The position numbers were made by a program, and so were the translations under genes. From assembly GCF_002243515.1 (NCBI RefSeq), contig NZ_CP022657.1, positions 1,355,001-1,419,000 of the forward strand: a stretch of DNA of 64,000 nt, in the 5' to 3' direction. Shown one piece after another: positions 38,667-46,108 of the stretch. Positions within the stretch are counted from its first letter, which is position 1. Each line of letters opens with the position of its first letter. This DNA comes from Tumebacillus algifaecis (GTDB taxonomy: Bacteria > Bacillota > Bacilli > Tumebacillales > Tumebacillaceae). The notes under the pieces were generated by a model that ran no database searches, was not told the DNA's origin, and worked only from the letters and a program-made list of their open reading frames with translations.

Positions 38667-39875
38667 ATGAACGGTGAAGTAGTTTCTCGTCCGCCTGCAA
38701 GAACCCGCAGGTATTGGATGGCTGTGATTTTAGGGTCGCTGTCGGCGTTTGGGCCGTTGTCGCTTGATATGTATTTACCGGCGTTGCCCGCTCTGGCTGA
38801 CGATTTGCATACGAGTGCCTCGATGGTGCAGCTCAGCTTGACCGCCTGCTTGCTCGGGCTTGCATTGGGGCAATTGGTGGCTGGTCCGGTCAGCGATGTG
38901 CAAGGGCGACGCAAGCCCTTGATGATTGGACTGATCGTGTATGCGCTCTCTTCACTGGCGTGTGCGTTCGCGCCTACCGTTTGGGGTTTGGTGATGTTGC
39001 GCTTTATCCAAGGGGTGGCAGGAGCGGCAGGGATCGTAATTTCGCGGGCGATCGTACGTGACATGTATTCGGGTACGGAACTGACGAAGTTTTTCTCATT
39101 GCTGATGCTGATCAACGGGGCGGCCCCGATCTTGGCCCCGATCTTTGGCGGGCAGTTGATGCGGTTTACCTCATGGCAAGGCGTGTTCATCGTGCTGGGA
39201 TTGATCGGTGTCGTGATGCTGTTGCTGGTGATGTTCGGGATGCAGGAGACGCTACCACTTGAGCGCCGAATGAAGGGCGGTTTCAAGACCACGATGACCG
39301 TCTTTCGCGGACTGGCTCGCAACCGTGTATTTATGGGGTATGCCCTTGCTTCTGGGCTGGTTACGGCAGCGATGTTTGCCTATATCTCTGGGTCGCCATT
39401 TGTCTTGCAGGAGATCTACGGAGTTACGCCACAGATGTTTAGTTTGATTTTTGCGATGAACGGGCTTGGCATCATCATCGCAGGTCAGGTTACTGGGCGC
39501 TTAACGGGGCGAGTCAGCGATACGAAGCTGTTGATCACCGGGCTTGGGCTAGCAACGTTGGGCGGCGTGTCGCTGTTGGTAGCGTTGCTCTTGGAAGCTG
39601 GACTGATCGCGGTGTTAGTGCCATTGTTCTTTGTCGTAGCGAGTGTAGGGATTGTGAACACGACCAGTTTTTCACTGGCGATGCAGGATCAGGGACAGGC
39701 TGCCGGGACCGCTTCGGCGTTGCTTGGGGTTCTGACGTTTATCATTGGAGGGGTCGTAGCTCCGTTTGTGGGCATTGGCGGCAGTACGACTGCAATTCCG
39801 ATGGGCGTGATCATTGCAGTGGCTGAAGTGGGGGCCGTGCTCTGTTACTTGCTGTTGGCTCGGAAAAGAGGGTAG
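38667..39875 (+). CDS. Bcr/CflA family multidrug MFS transporter
   Basis: 402 residues, 12 helices. Family motif FGPLSLDMYLPALPAL (about 23-38) and the loop GPVSDVQGRRKPLM (MFS motif A, about 72-85) are typical of Bcr/CflA drug exporters (bicyclomycin, sulfonamide, chloramphenicol). The start is uncertain: the ATG at 38667 gives the usual length but only a weak GGGG upstream, whereas a GTG at 38601 has CAGGAG before it and would add 22 residues of unlikely composition. A terminator hairpin follows. It lies in an accessory stretch next to relics. Confidence 0.88.
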   Translation: MNGEVVSRPPARTRRYWMAVILGSLSAFGPLSLDMYLPALPALADDLHTSASMVQLSLTACLLGLALGQLVAGPVSDVQGRRKPLMIGLIVYALSSLACAFAPTVWGLVMLRFIQGVAGAAGIVISRAIVRDMYSGTELTKFFSLLMLINGAAPILAPIFGGQLMRFTSWQGVFIVLGLIGVVMLLLVMFGMQETLPLERRMKGGFKTTMTVFRGLARNRVFMGYALASGLVTAAMFAYISGSPFVLQEIYGVTPQMFSLIFAMNGLGIIIAGQVTGRLTGRVSDTKLLITGLGLATLGGVSLLVALLLEAGLIAVLVPLFFVVASVGIVNTTSFSLAMQDQGQAAGTASALLGVLTFIIGGVVAPFVGIGGSTTAIPMGVIIAVAEVGAVLCYLLLARKRG

Positions 39876-39878
39876 AGG

Positions 39879-39911
39879 AAAGGCTCACGTGATTGTGAGC
39901 CTTTTGTTTTG
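39879..39911 (+). terminator. Terminator after the Bcr/CflA gene
   Basis: AAAGGCTCAC (39879-39888) and GTGAGCCTTT (39895-39904), then TGTTTTG. Confidence 0.9.
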
Positions 39912-40179
39912 TCTGGGGAGAGGTTTTTGCTCGAAATGATGTGCGGGGGTTCGCGGCGAGAGGAGGGAAGTGTAGAGTCGTGTGCTGTTCCAAGGTGGCT
40001 GGAAGGGATGGGTTTACGTTTCGGGTGTAGCATGTGGGAGAGTGGAGCTTTTGCGATGTGAAGTTCGTGGGCGTGTGGGCAGACAGGTAATATGGCGGAG
40101 AAAAATGTTTGTCTGAGGAGTATTCGGTAGGGAGTTGAATGAATGGTTCTTTTTGGCTCAGATACTATGGAAAAAGAGG
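39912..40179. other. G-rich, C-poor intergenic stretch before selC
   Basis: About 270 bases with a marked purine bias on the plus strand (many GGGAG, GTGGG and GGAGGG runs and few C). No gene with a start site and sensible composition; a 125-residue opposite frame covering it is Ser/Pro/His-rich and looks like a shadow. Could be remnant DNA or an RNA; undetermined. Confidence 0.35.
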
Positions 40180-40207
40180 TTTGATCTCTTAGGAAGATAG
40201 GATATAA
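40180..40207 (+). promoter_or_regulatory. Promoter of the selenocysteine tRNA
   Basis: TTGATC (40180-40185), 16-base spacer, TATAAT (40202-40207), ending 17 bases before the tRNA 5' end. Confidence 0.65.
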
Positions 40208-40224
40208 TGATCTTATTCTCACAT

Positions 40225-40321
40225 GGGGGCAGCTGGAGTACTGGTGTTTCCCCTGGTCTTCAAAACCATGTGCGGCCTACGGTGTAGGCTGGGTGGGTTC
40301 GATTCCCACGTGCTCCCGCCA
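40225..40321 (+). tRNA. selC: tRNA-Sec (anticodon TCA)
   Basis: 97 bases, much longer than an ordinary tRNA. The anticodon loop CTTCAAA carries TCA (reads UGA) on a TGGT/ACCA stem. A long variable arm has the stem GCCTAC/GTAGGC with loop GGT. The T arm is GTGGG-TTCGATT-CCCAC. The 3' acceptor strand GTGCTCCC is eight bases (8+5 bacterial tRNA-Sec plan) and pairs with GGGGGCAG with one G-U and one terminal mismatch; discriminator G and an encoded CCA follow. All points match bacterial selC. No selA, selB or selD is in the window. Confidence 0.94.
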
Positions 40322-40502
40322 AAATGATTTAAGGGCAAATGTTCTTGCTAAATATCGCGTTTTTCTTGATTTTGAAAACATACTAGTAATTTACGCGAAT
40401 TTGAGGCAGTCCGAGTGTGACCGATTTGGGTGTTCGGGTGTGTCCAATCGCTGAATAGGGTCTGTTCGTAACTCTCTATGACAATCATAGGGGGTTATTT
40501 TT

Positions 40503-40676
40503 ATGTTTGGGGCGAAGACGAAACGTAAAGGTGCAAGAACTTCCACTAGCATCAATGTCCGTTCTTTCGTGGGAGGTTATCGCTGGTTGAAATTTTTAAT
40601 GGTTTATGGTGTAGAAATAGAAACGGACGGAAAAAGGAAGTTGGGTAAAATGCAACATCGCGCGATCATGTTATAG
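40503..40676 (+). CDS. Hypothetical basic protein, 57 residues
   Basis: A short frame with AGGGGG eight to nine bases before the ATG. The product is strongly basic (begins MFGAKTKRKGARTST; contains RSFVGGYRWLKFLMVYG). The binding site overlaps a small hairpin (CTATGA/TCATAG, 40477-40491). No family is recognised. It lies between selC and the coiled-coil gene in accessory DNA and could be a fragment. Confidence 0.35.
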   Translation: MFGAKTKRKGARTSTSINVRSFVGGYRWLKFLMVYGVEIETDGKRKLGKMQHRAIML

Positions 40677-40791
40677 AGCTTTTGCGACGTTTGTTAAGCG
40701 GCTATCGGATTCTTGCTGTTTGTTATTTGAGGTATTGTTTAACCTTCCCATCTGGTGCTAGTCTAGTTGTAACAAAAGGGAGGTGCACCGA

Positions 40792-41421
40792 GTGACGAAC
40801 GAACAGCTCCTTTTGGAGATCGGGCGCGTGATGGGCAACACTGTGCGTGAAGCCATTCATGAGAGTGAAGAACGAATGAAAGTGTATGTGAACGACGTTG
40901 TTCATAGTGCAGTACAAGCCAGTGAGAAACGCTTGTCAAAACAGATTCAGGAAGTAGACGAAAGGCTGTCAAAACAGATTCAGGAAGTAGACGAAAGACT
41001 GTCAAAACAGATTCAGGAAGTAGATGAAAGGCTGTCAAAACAGATTCGGGAAGTAGACGAAAGGCTGTCAAAACAGATTCAGGAAGTAGACGAAAGACTA
41101 TCGAAGCAGATTCAAGAAGTAGATGAAAGACTATCGAAGCAGATTCAGGGGTTGGAACTACAGATTAAAGAAGTAGACGAACGGCTGTCAAAACAGATCC
41201 AAGAAGTGGACGAGCGCCTGTCCAAACAAATTCAAGAAGTTGATGAACGCCTATCGCAACAGATGCGGGAAATGGATGAACGCTTGTCCACCTCGTTTGA
41301 TAACCTGCAGGTTACTGTGCAGCAAGCAATGGACGATACGGAGCGCATGGCAAGGCAGATTGCGGCGACGGCGGAACGGGTTGAGGGACTCACATCGAAT
41401 TGTAATTGCCAAACAGCGTAG
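40792..41421 (+). CDS. Coiled-coil protein built of 11-residue (hendecad) repeats
   Basis: 209 residues from a GTG that lies eight bases behind GGGAGG. After an N-terminal helix (about 1-45) come ten tandem copies of RLSKQIQEVDE; the seventh has an extra seven residues (GLELQIK), and the tenth is diverged (RLSQQMREMDE). A C-terminal helix and a Cys-containing end (TSNCNC) follow. Eleven-residue periodicity is the hallmark of a right-handed or straight coiled coil; the sequence has no signal peptide or membrane helix. Function unknown; possibilities include a structural filament, a phage-tail-fibre-like spacer or a length ruler. A hairpin (41422-41440) separates it from the convergent gene. 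Confidence 0.82.
   Translation: MTNEQLLLEIGRVMGNTVREAIHESEERMKVYVNDVVHSAVQASEKRLSKQIQEVDERLSKQIQEVDERLSKQIQEVDERLSKQIREVDERLSKQIQEVDERLSKQIQEVDERLSKQIQGLELQIKEVDERLSKQIQEVDERLSKQIQEVDERLSQQMREMDERLSTSFDNLQVTVQQAMDDTERMARQIAATAERVEGLTSNCNCQTA
40930..41280 (+). repeat. Ten tandem 33-bp repeats (one 54 bp)
   Basis: In-frame units of 33 bases encoding RLSKQIQEVDE; unit 7 (41128-41181) is extended to 54 bases. DNA identity between central units is nearly complete, with divergence rising toward the 3' end, as expected of slippage or recombination-driven expansion. Confidence 0.9.
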
Positions 41422-41440
41422 GAGCAGCCAACGGCTGCTC
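41422..41440. terminator. Short hairpin between convergent genes
   Basis: GAGCAGCC, loop AAC, GGCTGCTC. T-poor on the plus strand (TTCATTATT); weak candidate terminator. Confidence 0.5.
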
Positions 41441-41444
41441 TTCA

Positions 41445-42521
41445 TTATTCCTCGACATGCATCTCCGAATCCTCGACTTCCGTGGGCAGCGGATGGTCAA
41501 CGAGCCAGGATTCACCTGCGCTTTCACTGACGCTGAAACCTGTGCTGAAATGCCAGCTGGTAGGGTCAACCCTCATGGCTTGCAGGACACTGGGGACCAT
41601 TTTGAGGCTGATCTCGGCACCAAAGTAATCCATGATTTTTTTATGAATGAAATTTTGGCGGATTCTGCCATCTAGTTTTTGTAAGACGACGGGCTGCCCG
41701 ATGTCATGTTTCAATTTGGTATAGGTAAATTTTTTGCCAAGTTGGATCCATTCGGCCTTGCGTTGCCGATATGCTTCTTTGGCGATGGCTAGGCGTTTTT
41801 TGATATCGTCTTCGTTGAGCTTCCCGAGATTGTCTTTGTTTTGTACCATGAAGGATAAAGTGCCCGGATTCAGAGAGGGGTACGTAGCCTCGGCAAAGAT
41901 GCTGACTTTATCGCGCCAGCCTTCTTTGTCATAGATATGCTCGGCGCTGTTCGAAGCGGTGAGGTCGAGCCAGGCGATGTCACCTCCGTCCTTTGTCGAC
42001 CGAAGGACGAGGTCGGGGCGCGTGCCGCCGTAGGTGACCTGTGTGGCAACGGAGCATTTGGACGGGGGAGCAGGCTTAAACTCCGAACCTTCTGTACTCA
42101 CCAACGACTCGATCACGTAGCCGAAAGTGGCGGCCATCAGATCGACTTTTTCATTGTTTAAGTATTTGTTCCATTTGGTGATCCAGAGTTGAGTATACCC
42201 GTCTAAATCAGCATACCCTCTGAGACTGGGAACGGAAATAACGTATTGGTAGGCACGCTGCACCGCCTTGTCATATTCATCGAAAAATGACTTGGCGCTT
42301 TTGATGTTGGCTTCGTTTTTCGTATTGTACTCTTCGCTCTCAAGGGCCCGCTGAAGCGTCTTGGCGGAGCTGCGTGCTTGTAGGTATTGCATTGTGGCTC
42401 GGTTGCCGAACGATTTTTGAAGCTGCATGATTGGAGCGGAAGGAGCAGCCTGTTTTGGGAGCGGGGCTGACTTCCCAAGGGGTGTAGCATTGGTTGTCGG
42501 GTGGGTTTGGCTAGTGCGCAT
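41445..42521 (-). CDS. Candidate secreted effector: GNRA-motif N-terminus, PD-(D/E)XK-like C-terminus
   Basis: 358 residues, no signal peptide. Residues 1-31 are Pro/Thr/Ala-rich and probably disordered; 32-48 are MQLQKSFGNRATMQYLQ, a motif also found in the protein at 48685-50139 and, from memory, near the N-terminus of DUF4157-type proteins linked to contractile injection systems. A middle helical part follows; the C-terminus has GTRPDLVL (Asp170), AWLDLT (Asp186) and HIYDK (His195, Lys199), a spacing that resembles a degenerate restriction-endonuclease-like fold. An ATG at 42548 is an alternative start, but it lacks a binding site; AAGGAG lies 15 bases before 42521. No immunity gene is obvious. 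Function is inference. Confidence 0.6.
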   Translation of the reverse strand: MRTSQTHPTTNATPLGKSAPLPKQAAPSAPIMQLQKSFGNRATMQYLQARSSAKTLQRALESEEYNTKNEANIKSAKSFFDEYDKAVQRAYQYVISVPSLRGYADLDGYTQLWITKWNKYLNNEKVDLMAATFGYVIESLVSTEGSEFKPAPPSKCSVATQVTYGGTRPDLVLRSTKDGGDIAWLDLTASNSAEHIYDKEGWRDKVSIFAEATYPSLNPGTLSFMVQNKDNLGKLNEDDIKKRLAIAKEAYRQRKAEWIQLGKKFTYTKLKHDIGQPVVLQKLDGRIRQNFIHKKIMDYFGAEISLKMVPSVLQAMRVDPTSWHFSTGFSVSESAGESWLVDHPLPTEVEDSEMHVEE

Positions 42522-43008
42522 CGGATTCGATTCGAACTCCTTATGCATTCGTTATCCACTACTTCGATATCGAGCTGTCGGTTCCCTTTTGGCGCAAGAG
42601 ACAAGCCCATCAGTGTGGTTGGCGGAGGTGGCAGGCCGATCATCCGAGTTTTGGTGATCTGTTCGACTTCTTTGGCAGATCTGGTGACGTGGCTCCCCAT
42701 GCGAAGACTATTTGCGTCGTTTCGTCTCACGGTCAGGAGTCAATGGTCAAGAAAAAGGCAACGAACAAAGTCAGCCGCATTCACGGCTGACTTTGTTCGT
42801 TTCCCGGAGAGCGTAGTCAATAAGGACATGATTTGCTAGAGCAGACTTCGCAAGAGCTGTAAATGTAGAAACGGTGAAAGGACACGGCATCACGTAGAGG
42901 CGAGAAGTGAACAATCGTATTCCGCAACAAGAATCCTTTCTATCCACATCGCCACAAAGCCGGAGTCGCCTCAACAGCAACCAACTGCGCGCTCGACCCT
43001 CTGTCTTC
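42522..43008. other. Intergenic region with a strong hairpin
   Basis: No supported gene. A minus-strand frame (to about 42697) reads MGSHVTRSAKEVEQITKTRM and overlaps the effector gene in another phase; it has no binding site and is left unassigned. Contains the terminator at 42757-42801. Confidence 0.4.
42757..42801 (-). terminator. Strong hairpin, terminator on the minus strand
   Basis: A perfect 18-bp stem, AACGAACAAAGTCAGCCG (42760-42777) with its complement (42784-42801), loop CATTCA. On the minus strand a TTTTTC run follows within four bases. It would stop the SRPBCC transcript. Confidence 0.8.
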
Positions 43009-43461
43009 TTACGAAGAGGCCATCATTCGTTGATCGAGTTGCTCGAGCACCATGGGCCAGGACATTTCGTGGCGGTTCTTTGACTCCTCATCCGGAAACC
43101 CTGCGTGGGTAAGACGAAGTCGTGTTCCGTTTTCACTTGGCTCGAGTTCAACCGTTACGACCGTTTCCGTACCCTTTGTTCCCCCAGTTCCGGTGACCCA
43201 TGTGAGTTCGACGAGTCGGTCTTGCTCGAGTCTCAAAAACCGTCCGTAATGTGGATGGCGTTGATCCTTGTAGACAGTTTCAAAGAAAAAGGCGGTGTTG
43301 ACTTCCCCTTGCATGATGACGCTAGTAGGTGCCGCAAACCAGAGGCCGAATTGCTTCGTCCAAGCTTGGAACAGCTTGGCAGGCGCTGTATTCATTTGAC
43401 GAGTCACCGTACAAGTGTGTGGCCTTGACGAAAGATCAGGGACAGAAACTGGCATACTCAT
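43009..43461 (-). CDS. SRPBCC / AHSA1 family protein
   Basis: 150 residues. The START-like fold is indicated by [26 protein letters not shown] near the N-terminus (about 20-45) and by the C-terminal pair [30 protein letters not shown], typical of activator-of-Hsp90-ATPase-like (AHSA1) proteins, which bind hydrophobic ligands. AGGATTGAGGA precedes the ATG at 43461; the frame continues to 43584 without a binding site. Ligand unknown. Confidence 0.85.
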   Translation of the reverse strand: MSMPVSVPDLSSRPHTCTVTRQMNTAPAKLFQAWTKQFGLWFAAPTSVIMQGEVNTAFFFETVYKDQRHPHYGRFLRLEQDRLVELTWVTGTGGTKGTETVVTVELEPSENGTRLRLTHAGFPDEESKNRHEMSWPMVLEQLDQRMMASS

Positions 43462-44070
43462 GAAATCCTCAATCCTTTCTGTGGCAAGCTTCGATTGTGC
43501 GTTCCAAGGTTCTATCGAGACAACCCCAAAACGCTCTTTGTCTATTATAGCAATGTTGTTACTGCCGATGCGAAAGGTTCGCAAGCAACCAAGCTTGCTT
43601 GAAAAAAGGGTGACATGCGCAAGGAAAAGATACCTCGTTTTGCCTGACCCGCTTTATAAACAATTTTGGATCGCTTGTTCATAAAAATTGAAAAAGGAGC
43701 TTCTGTACGAGGGAGCGCTCTCCCCGAAGGTAGACCAAAGTCGTTTCCAAAAATCGCCTGATCAAACCGAAAAAGCCCGGAGGAGGTAATCGAATACCTC
43801 CGTTTTCTCCCAGATCACCGTATTTTGGTGCAGGGGGTTATTTTGGTGTCCGAAACTACTGCGGGGAAAATGCATTGCTGGAAATGAAAATTATTGAAAC
43901 AGCAAGGCTAAACAAGTGGAGGTGACCAGGTTGGCCGAGCGATGCTCATGGCTGTTTGACCTTGTTTTCGAAATGGTTTTGGTCACGAAGGTAGTAGGGC
44001 GATTTTCGTCAACATCTCGATCTAGAGCTGTTGTTCAGATCGAACGTCAGATCGACCACCGATATCGATC
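43462..44070. other. Gene-poor stretch of about 600 bases
   Basis: Several short frames but none with a binding site plus plausible composition. Visible: a minus-strand TATAAT (43546-43552 area) that may serve the SRPBCC gene, a palindrome GGGAGCGCTCTCCC, and a hairpin GGAGGTA-ATCGAA-TACCTCC followed by GTTTT (about 43785-43810). Confidence 0.4.
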
Positions 44071-44128
44071 ATTCTGCACAGCAAAACAGATGGCCTGCGA
44101 AATGGCCATCTGTTTTGCTGTGCAGAAT
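44071..44128 (-). terminator. Perfect 25-bp hairpin at the end of a secreted-protein gene
   Basis: The arm 44071-44095 and its exact complement 44104-44128 enclose an 8-base loop; the arm reads ATTCTGCACAGCAAAACAGA and then TGGCC. It touches the stop codon of the minus-strand gene. Long for a terminator; there is no pure T tract but TTTTG inside the stem. Confidence 0.7.
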
Positions 44129-44520
44129 TAGTACATCACGGAAAGTTTGCCTGAAGCGGTGCCGCTTCCCGAGTTAGTTACCTTGATTTTGTAGGAACTG
44201 CCCTTGGTAACGGTGAAGTTTACAGCTTTACTTGATGTGTAGTTATAGTTTGAAACTGCGTTGCCGTCCTTTTCTAGGCTCACGGTGACGCTACCCGACA
44301 GATTATCGATTTGAACAGTCATCGTGGTGGAGCTTGCTGTAAATGTGTTGCCGCTGTTGACATACAGATAGTTTGCGACCGAGAAGCTGTTCGGACCGTA
44401 AGTGTCAACCTCTGGGTTGATGATGCCTTGGGACGTGTGGTTCACCGGTGCGGCCATAGCGGCAACTGGGAGTGTGCAGACGGACAGAGCGACAACAGCA
44501 GCGATAAGTGCTTTTTTCAT
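44128..44520 (-). CDS. Small secreted protein
   Basis: 130 residues. A clear signal peptide (KKALIAAVVALSVCTLPVAA, cleavage near AMA-AP) followed by a Ser/Thr/Asn/Val-rich beta-type domain ending in SGKLSVMY. AAGGAGG lies upstream of the ATG. Beta-sandwich composition with alternating V/T/S suggests a small cell-surface or extracellular protein; no family recognised. It is divergent from another small secreted protein of similar style (44770-45210). Confidence 0.78.
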   Translation of the reverse strand: MKKALIAAVVALSVCTLPVAAMAAPVNHTSQGIINPEVDTYGPNSFSVANYLYVNSGNTFTASSTTMTVQIDNLSGSVTVSLEKDGNAVSNYNYTSSKAVNFTVTKGSSYKIKVTNSGSGTASGKLSVMY

Positions 44521-44556
44521 TTCGAAACAACCTCCTTATATTTTGATTACAAATTT

Positions 44557-44562
44557 ATTATA
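44557..44562 (-). promoter_or_regulatory. -10 box candidate for the minus-strand secreted-protein gene
   Basis: TATAAT on the minus strand, 36 bases upstream of the start codon; the -35 side is weak. Confidence 0.35.
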
Positions 44563-44653
44563 TAATTATTGCTAGACTCGTGTTTTTTTGAATCCAGCAG
44601 ATTGAGCTTGGTGAGCAGTAAGGACCTGTAAAAATCTGCTAGTTCCACGAGGG

Positions 44654-44673
44654 GGTATTCATTTATGAATACC
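44654..44673. promoter_or_regulatory. Palindrome in the divergent intergenic region, candidate operator
   Basis: GGTATTCAT-TT-ATGAATACC, nine perfect base pairs around a 2-base centre. It lies between two divergent secreted-protein genes, upstream of the promoter at 44719-44746. Confidence 0.45.
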
Positions 44674-44718
44674 TGCAACTTTCGTAAGTGCAATGAAAAT
44701 AATGAATTGATTTTTATA

Positions 44719-44746
44719 TTGAAAATTAAAAATATACTGATATAAT
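44719..44746 (+). promoter_or_regulatory. Promoter of the plus-strand secreted-protein gene
   Basis: TTGAAA (44719-44724), 16-base spacer, TATAAT (44741-44746), within strongly AT-rich DNA, 23 bases before the start codon. Confidence 0.6.
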
Positions 44747-44769
44747 TAGATAAAAGGAGGCGTTCTTAC

Positions 44770-45210
44770 ATGAAAAAACTCGTGACCTGTATTCTGGCGT
44801 TATCGTTGGCCGCGGTCCCCACAGTATCTGCTGTAGCGGCGGAGACTGGCAGTTCGAACCGTGCGAGTGCATTGATTGTAGCCCCGGAAGGCAGCGGCTC
44901 GACAAATCTCGGATTGTTGGGTGGCACGCAAGCACAGGTGAATGGTAGTGCCCTCAATGTTTCCTACGGGGGGAGTGTAACCGTTTCATTTGGCAACGTC
45001 CTCGACAGATTTGATCATTATACGACTTGGTCTTTTAAGGTTTGGCTGTACAATCAGACGACTGGACAGTCCACTGTCATCAAGCAGGTCAACAGTGGCG
45101 GGTTGGATAGCACGACCTTTAGCGACTTGCACAGCGGTGATTATCAGGTTTATGTACAAAACTCCACGTCAAAATTGCTGTTTTTTGATGTCAGTTATTC
45201 CTGGCTGTAG
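44770..45210 (+). CDS. Small secreted protein
   Basis: 146 residues. Signal peptide (KKLVTCILALSLAAVPTVSA, cleavage near VAA-ET), then a Ser/Gly/Thr-rich domain of beta character with YGGSVTVSFGNVL and WSFKVWLYNQTTGQST. AAAGGAGG precedes the ATG. Not recognised; in style it parallels the divergent gene at 44128-44520, though the two are not obviously homologous outside the signal peptide. A terminator follows. Confidence 0.78.
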   Translation: MKKLVTCILALSLAAVPTVSAVAAETGSSNRASALIVAPEGSGSTNLGLLGGTQAQVNGSALNVSYGGSVTVSFGNVLDRFDHYTTWSFKVWLYNQTTGQSTVIKQVNSGGLDSTTFSDLHSGDYQVYVQNSTSKLLFFDVSYSWL

Positions 45211-45244
45211 CGGAAAAATGTGATCTCCATAAATCGATACCTGT

Positions 45245-45284
45245 AAAGCGGGAGAATGAACTTGATTCTCTCGCTTTTCTTTTT
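45245..45284 (+). terminator. Terminator after the secreted-protein gene
   Basis: AAGCGGGAGAAT and ATTCTCTCGCTT with one G-U pair, followed by TTCTTTTT. Confidence 0.88.
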
Positions 45285-45541
45285 GCCGCAAACATTCGCG
45301 GATCACGGACATTCAGGTGATCCACTCACTCGTTTGTCCATGATGAATCTGGATTTCGTCTATGGTCGAAGTGAAAAGGTCTCGATATAATCAAGTGAGA
45401 ATTGTTATCAATTAGGTGAAGTGCATGCTTCGATGAGCTTGAGAGGAAGCTTGTGTCCAATGCATGATCGTCGAAGGCGTATTTCAAAAGCGATTCGCAA
45501 GTCGGAAAGGATCGGAGAGCGACCGAGAGGAGAAGCGAAAC
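45285..45541. other. Leader region of the nitroreductase gene
   Basis: About 260 bases without a gene. Contains TATAAT (45386-45391) and, overlapping the presumed start of transcription, a Fur-box-like inverted repeat (45396-45410). Confidence 0.45.
45396..45410. promoter_or_regulatory. Fur-box-like operator
   Basis: TGAGAATTGTTATCA matches the 7-1-7 consensus TGATAATNATTATCA at 12 of 14 positions and lies five bases after a TATAAT -10 box. Confidence 0.5.
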
Positions 45542-46108
45542 ATGAGTTCGAGCCTTGCGCAGTTAATCAAAGAGCGACGTTCTGTCCACTCATTTGAAGA
45601 TCGAGAGGTGCCGATCGATCTCGTCATGGAGATGTTGGAGACGGCGATCTGGGTGCCCAATTATCATCTGACACAACCGTGGCGCTTTATCATTAGTTCC
45701 GGTCAAGGAAAACGCACGATGGCAGAGGCGGTCCGCACGATAAAAGAAATGCGGGAATCCGACCCAGCCAAAAAGCAAGAGACCGGCGAGCGGTTCTATA
45801 GCCGGATTATGTCGCTGCCGATGATCATCACCGTCGTCATGCGAGAAAGCACCAATCTGATCACACGGGAAGAGGATTATGCTTCGACAAGTTGTGTGAT
45901 ACATAACTTGAGTCTGCTCGCTTGGGAGCAGGGGATCGGAATGGTCTGGGAGACCTATCCGTGGTTGTTAGAAGCTGTATTTCGCGAGGCGATGGGGATT
46001 CTGCCTGGTGAGAAAGTGCTAGGGAACCTGCACGTCGGCTATCCGAAACACATCCCCGCCGCCAAACCGCGCATTCCAGCTTCGGAGCGGATTACCCTGA
46101 TGAAGTGA
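45542..46108 (+). CDS. Nitroreductase family protein (FMN-dependent)
   Basis: 188 residues. Nitroreductase fold with the FMN-binding N-terminus LIKERRSVHSFEDREVP (about 8-24; R-R-S-x-R/H), the NYHLTQPWRFIISSG segment (about 40-54) and the C-terminal GILPGEKVLGNLHVGYP. Reduces nitro groups, quinones or similar using NAD(P)H. The start at 45542 has GAGAGGAGAA upstream. A Fur-like site near its promoter would make it iron-responsive; that is inference. Followed by a terminator. Confidence 0.9.
   Translation: MSSSLAQLIKERRSVHSFEDREVPIDLVMEMLETAIWVPNYHLTQPWRFIISSGQGKRTMAEAVRTIKEMRESDPAKKQETGERFYSRIMSLPMIITVVMRESTNLITREEDYASTSCVIHNLSLLAWEQGIGMVWETYPWLLEAVFREAMGILPGEKVLGNLHVGYPKHIPAAKPRIPASERITLMK

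Noticed and set aside
39845-40222. 125-residue minus-strand frame before selC
   Set aside because: Ser/Pro/His-rich artefact of the G-rich plus strand; covers part of the MFS terminator.
40930-41280. A CRISPR array
   Set aside because: The 33-bp units are adjacent with no spacers and are in frame as protein repeats.
42203-42697. Minus-strand frame beginning MGSHVTRSAKEV overlapping the first effector gene
   Set aside because: No ribosome binding site, and most of it is the out-of-phase shadow of the effector N-terminus.
43916-44131. 71-residue plus-strand frame
   Set aside because: It reads through the 25-bp inverted repeat and has no family pattern; judged a chance frame.
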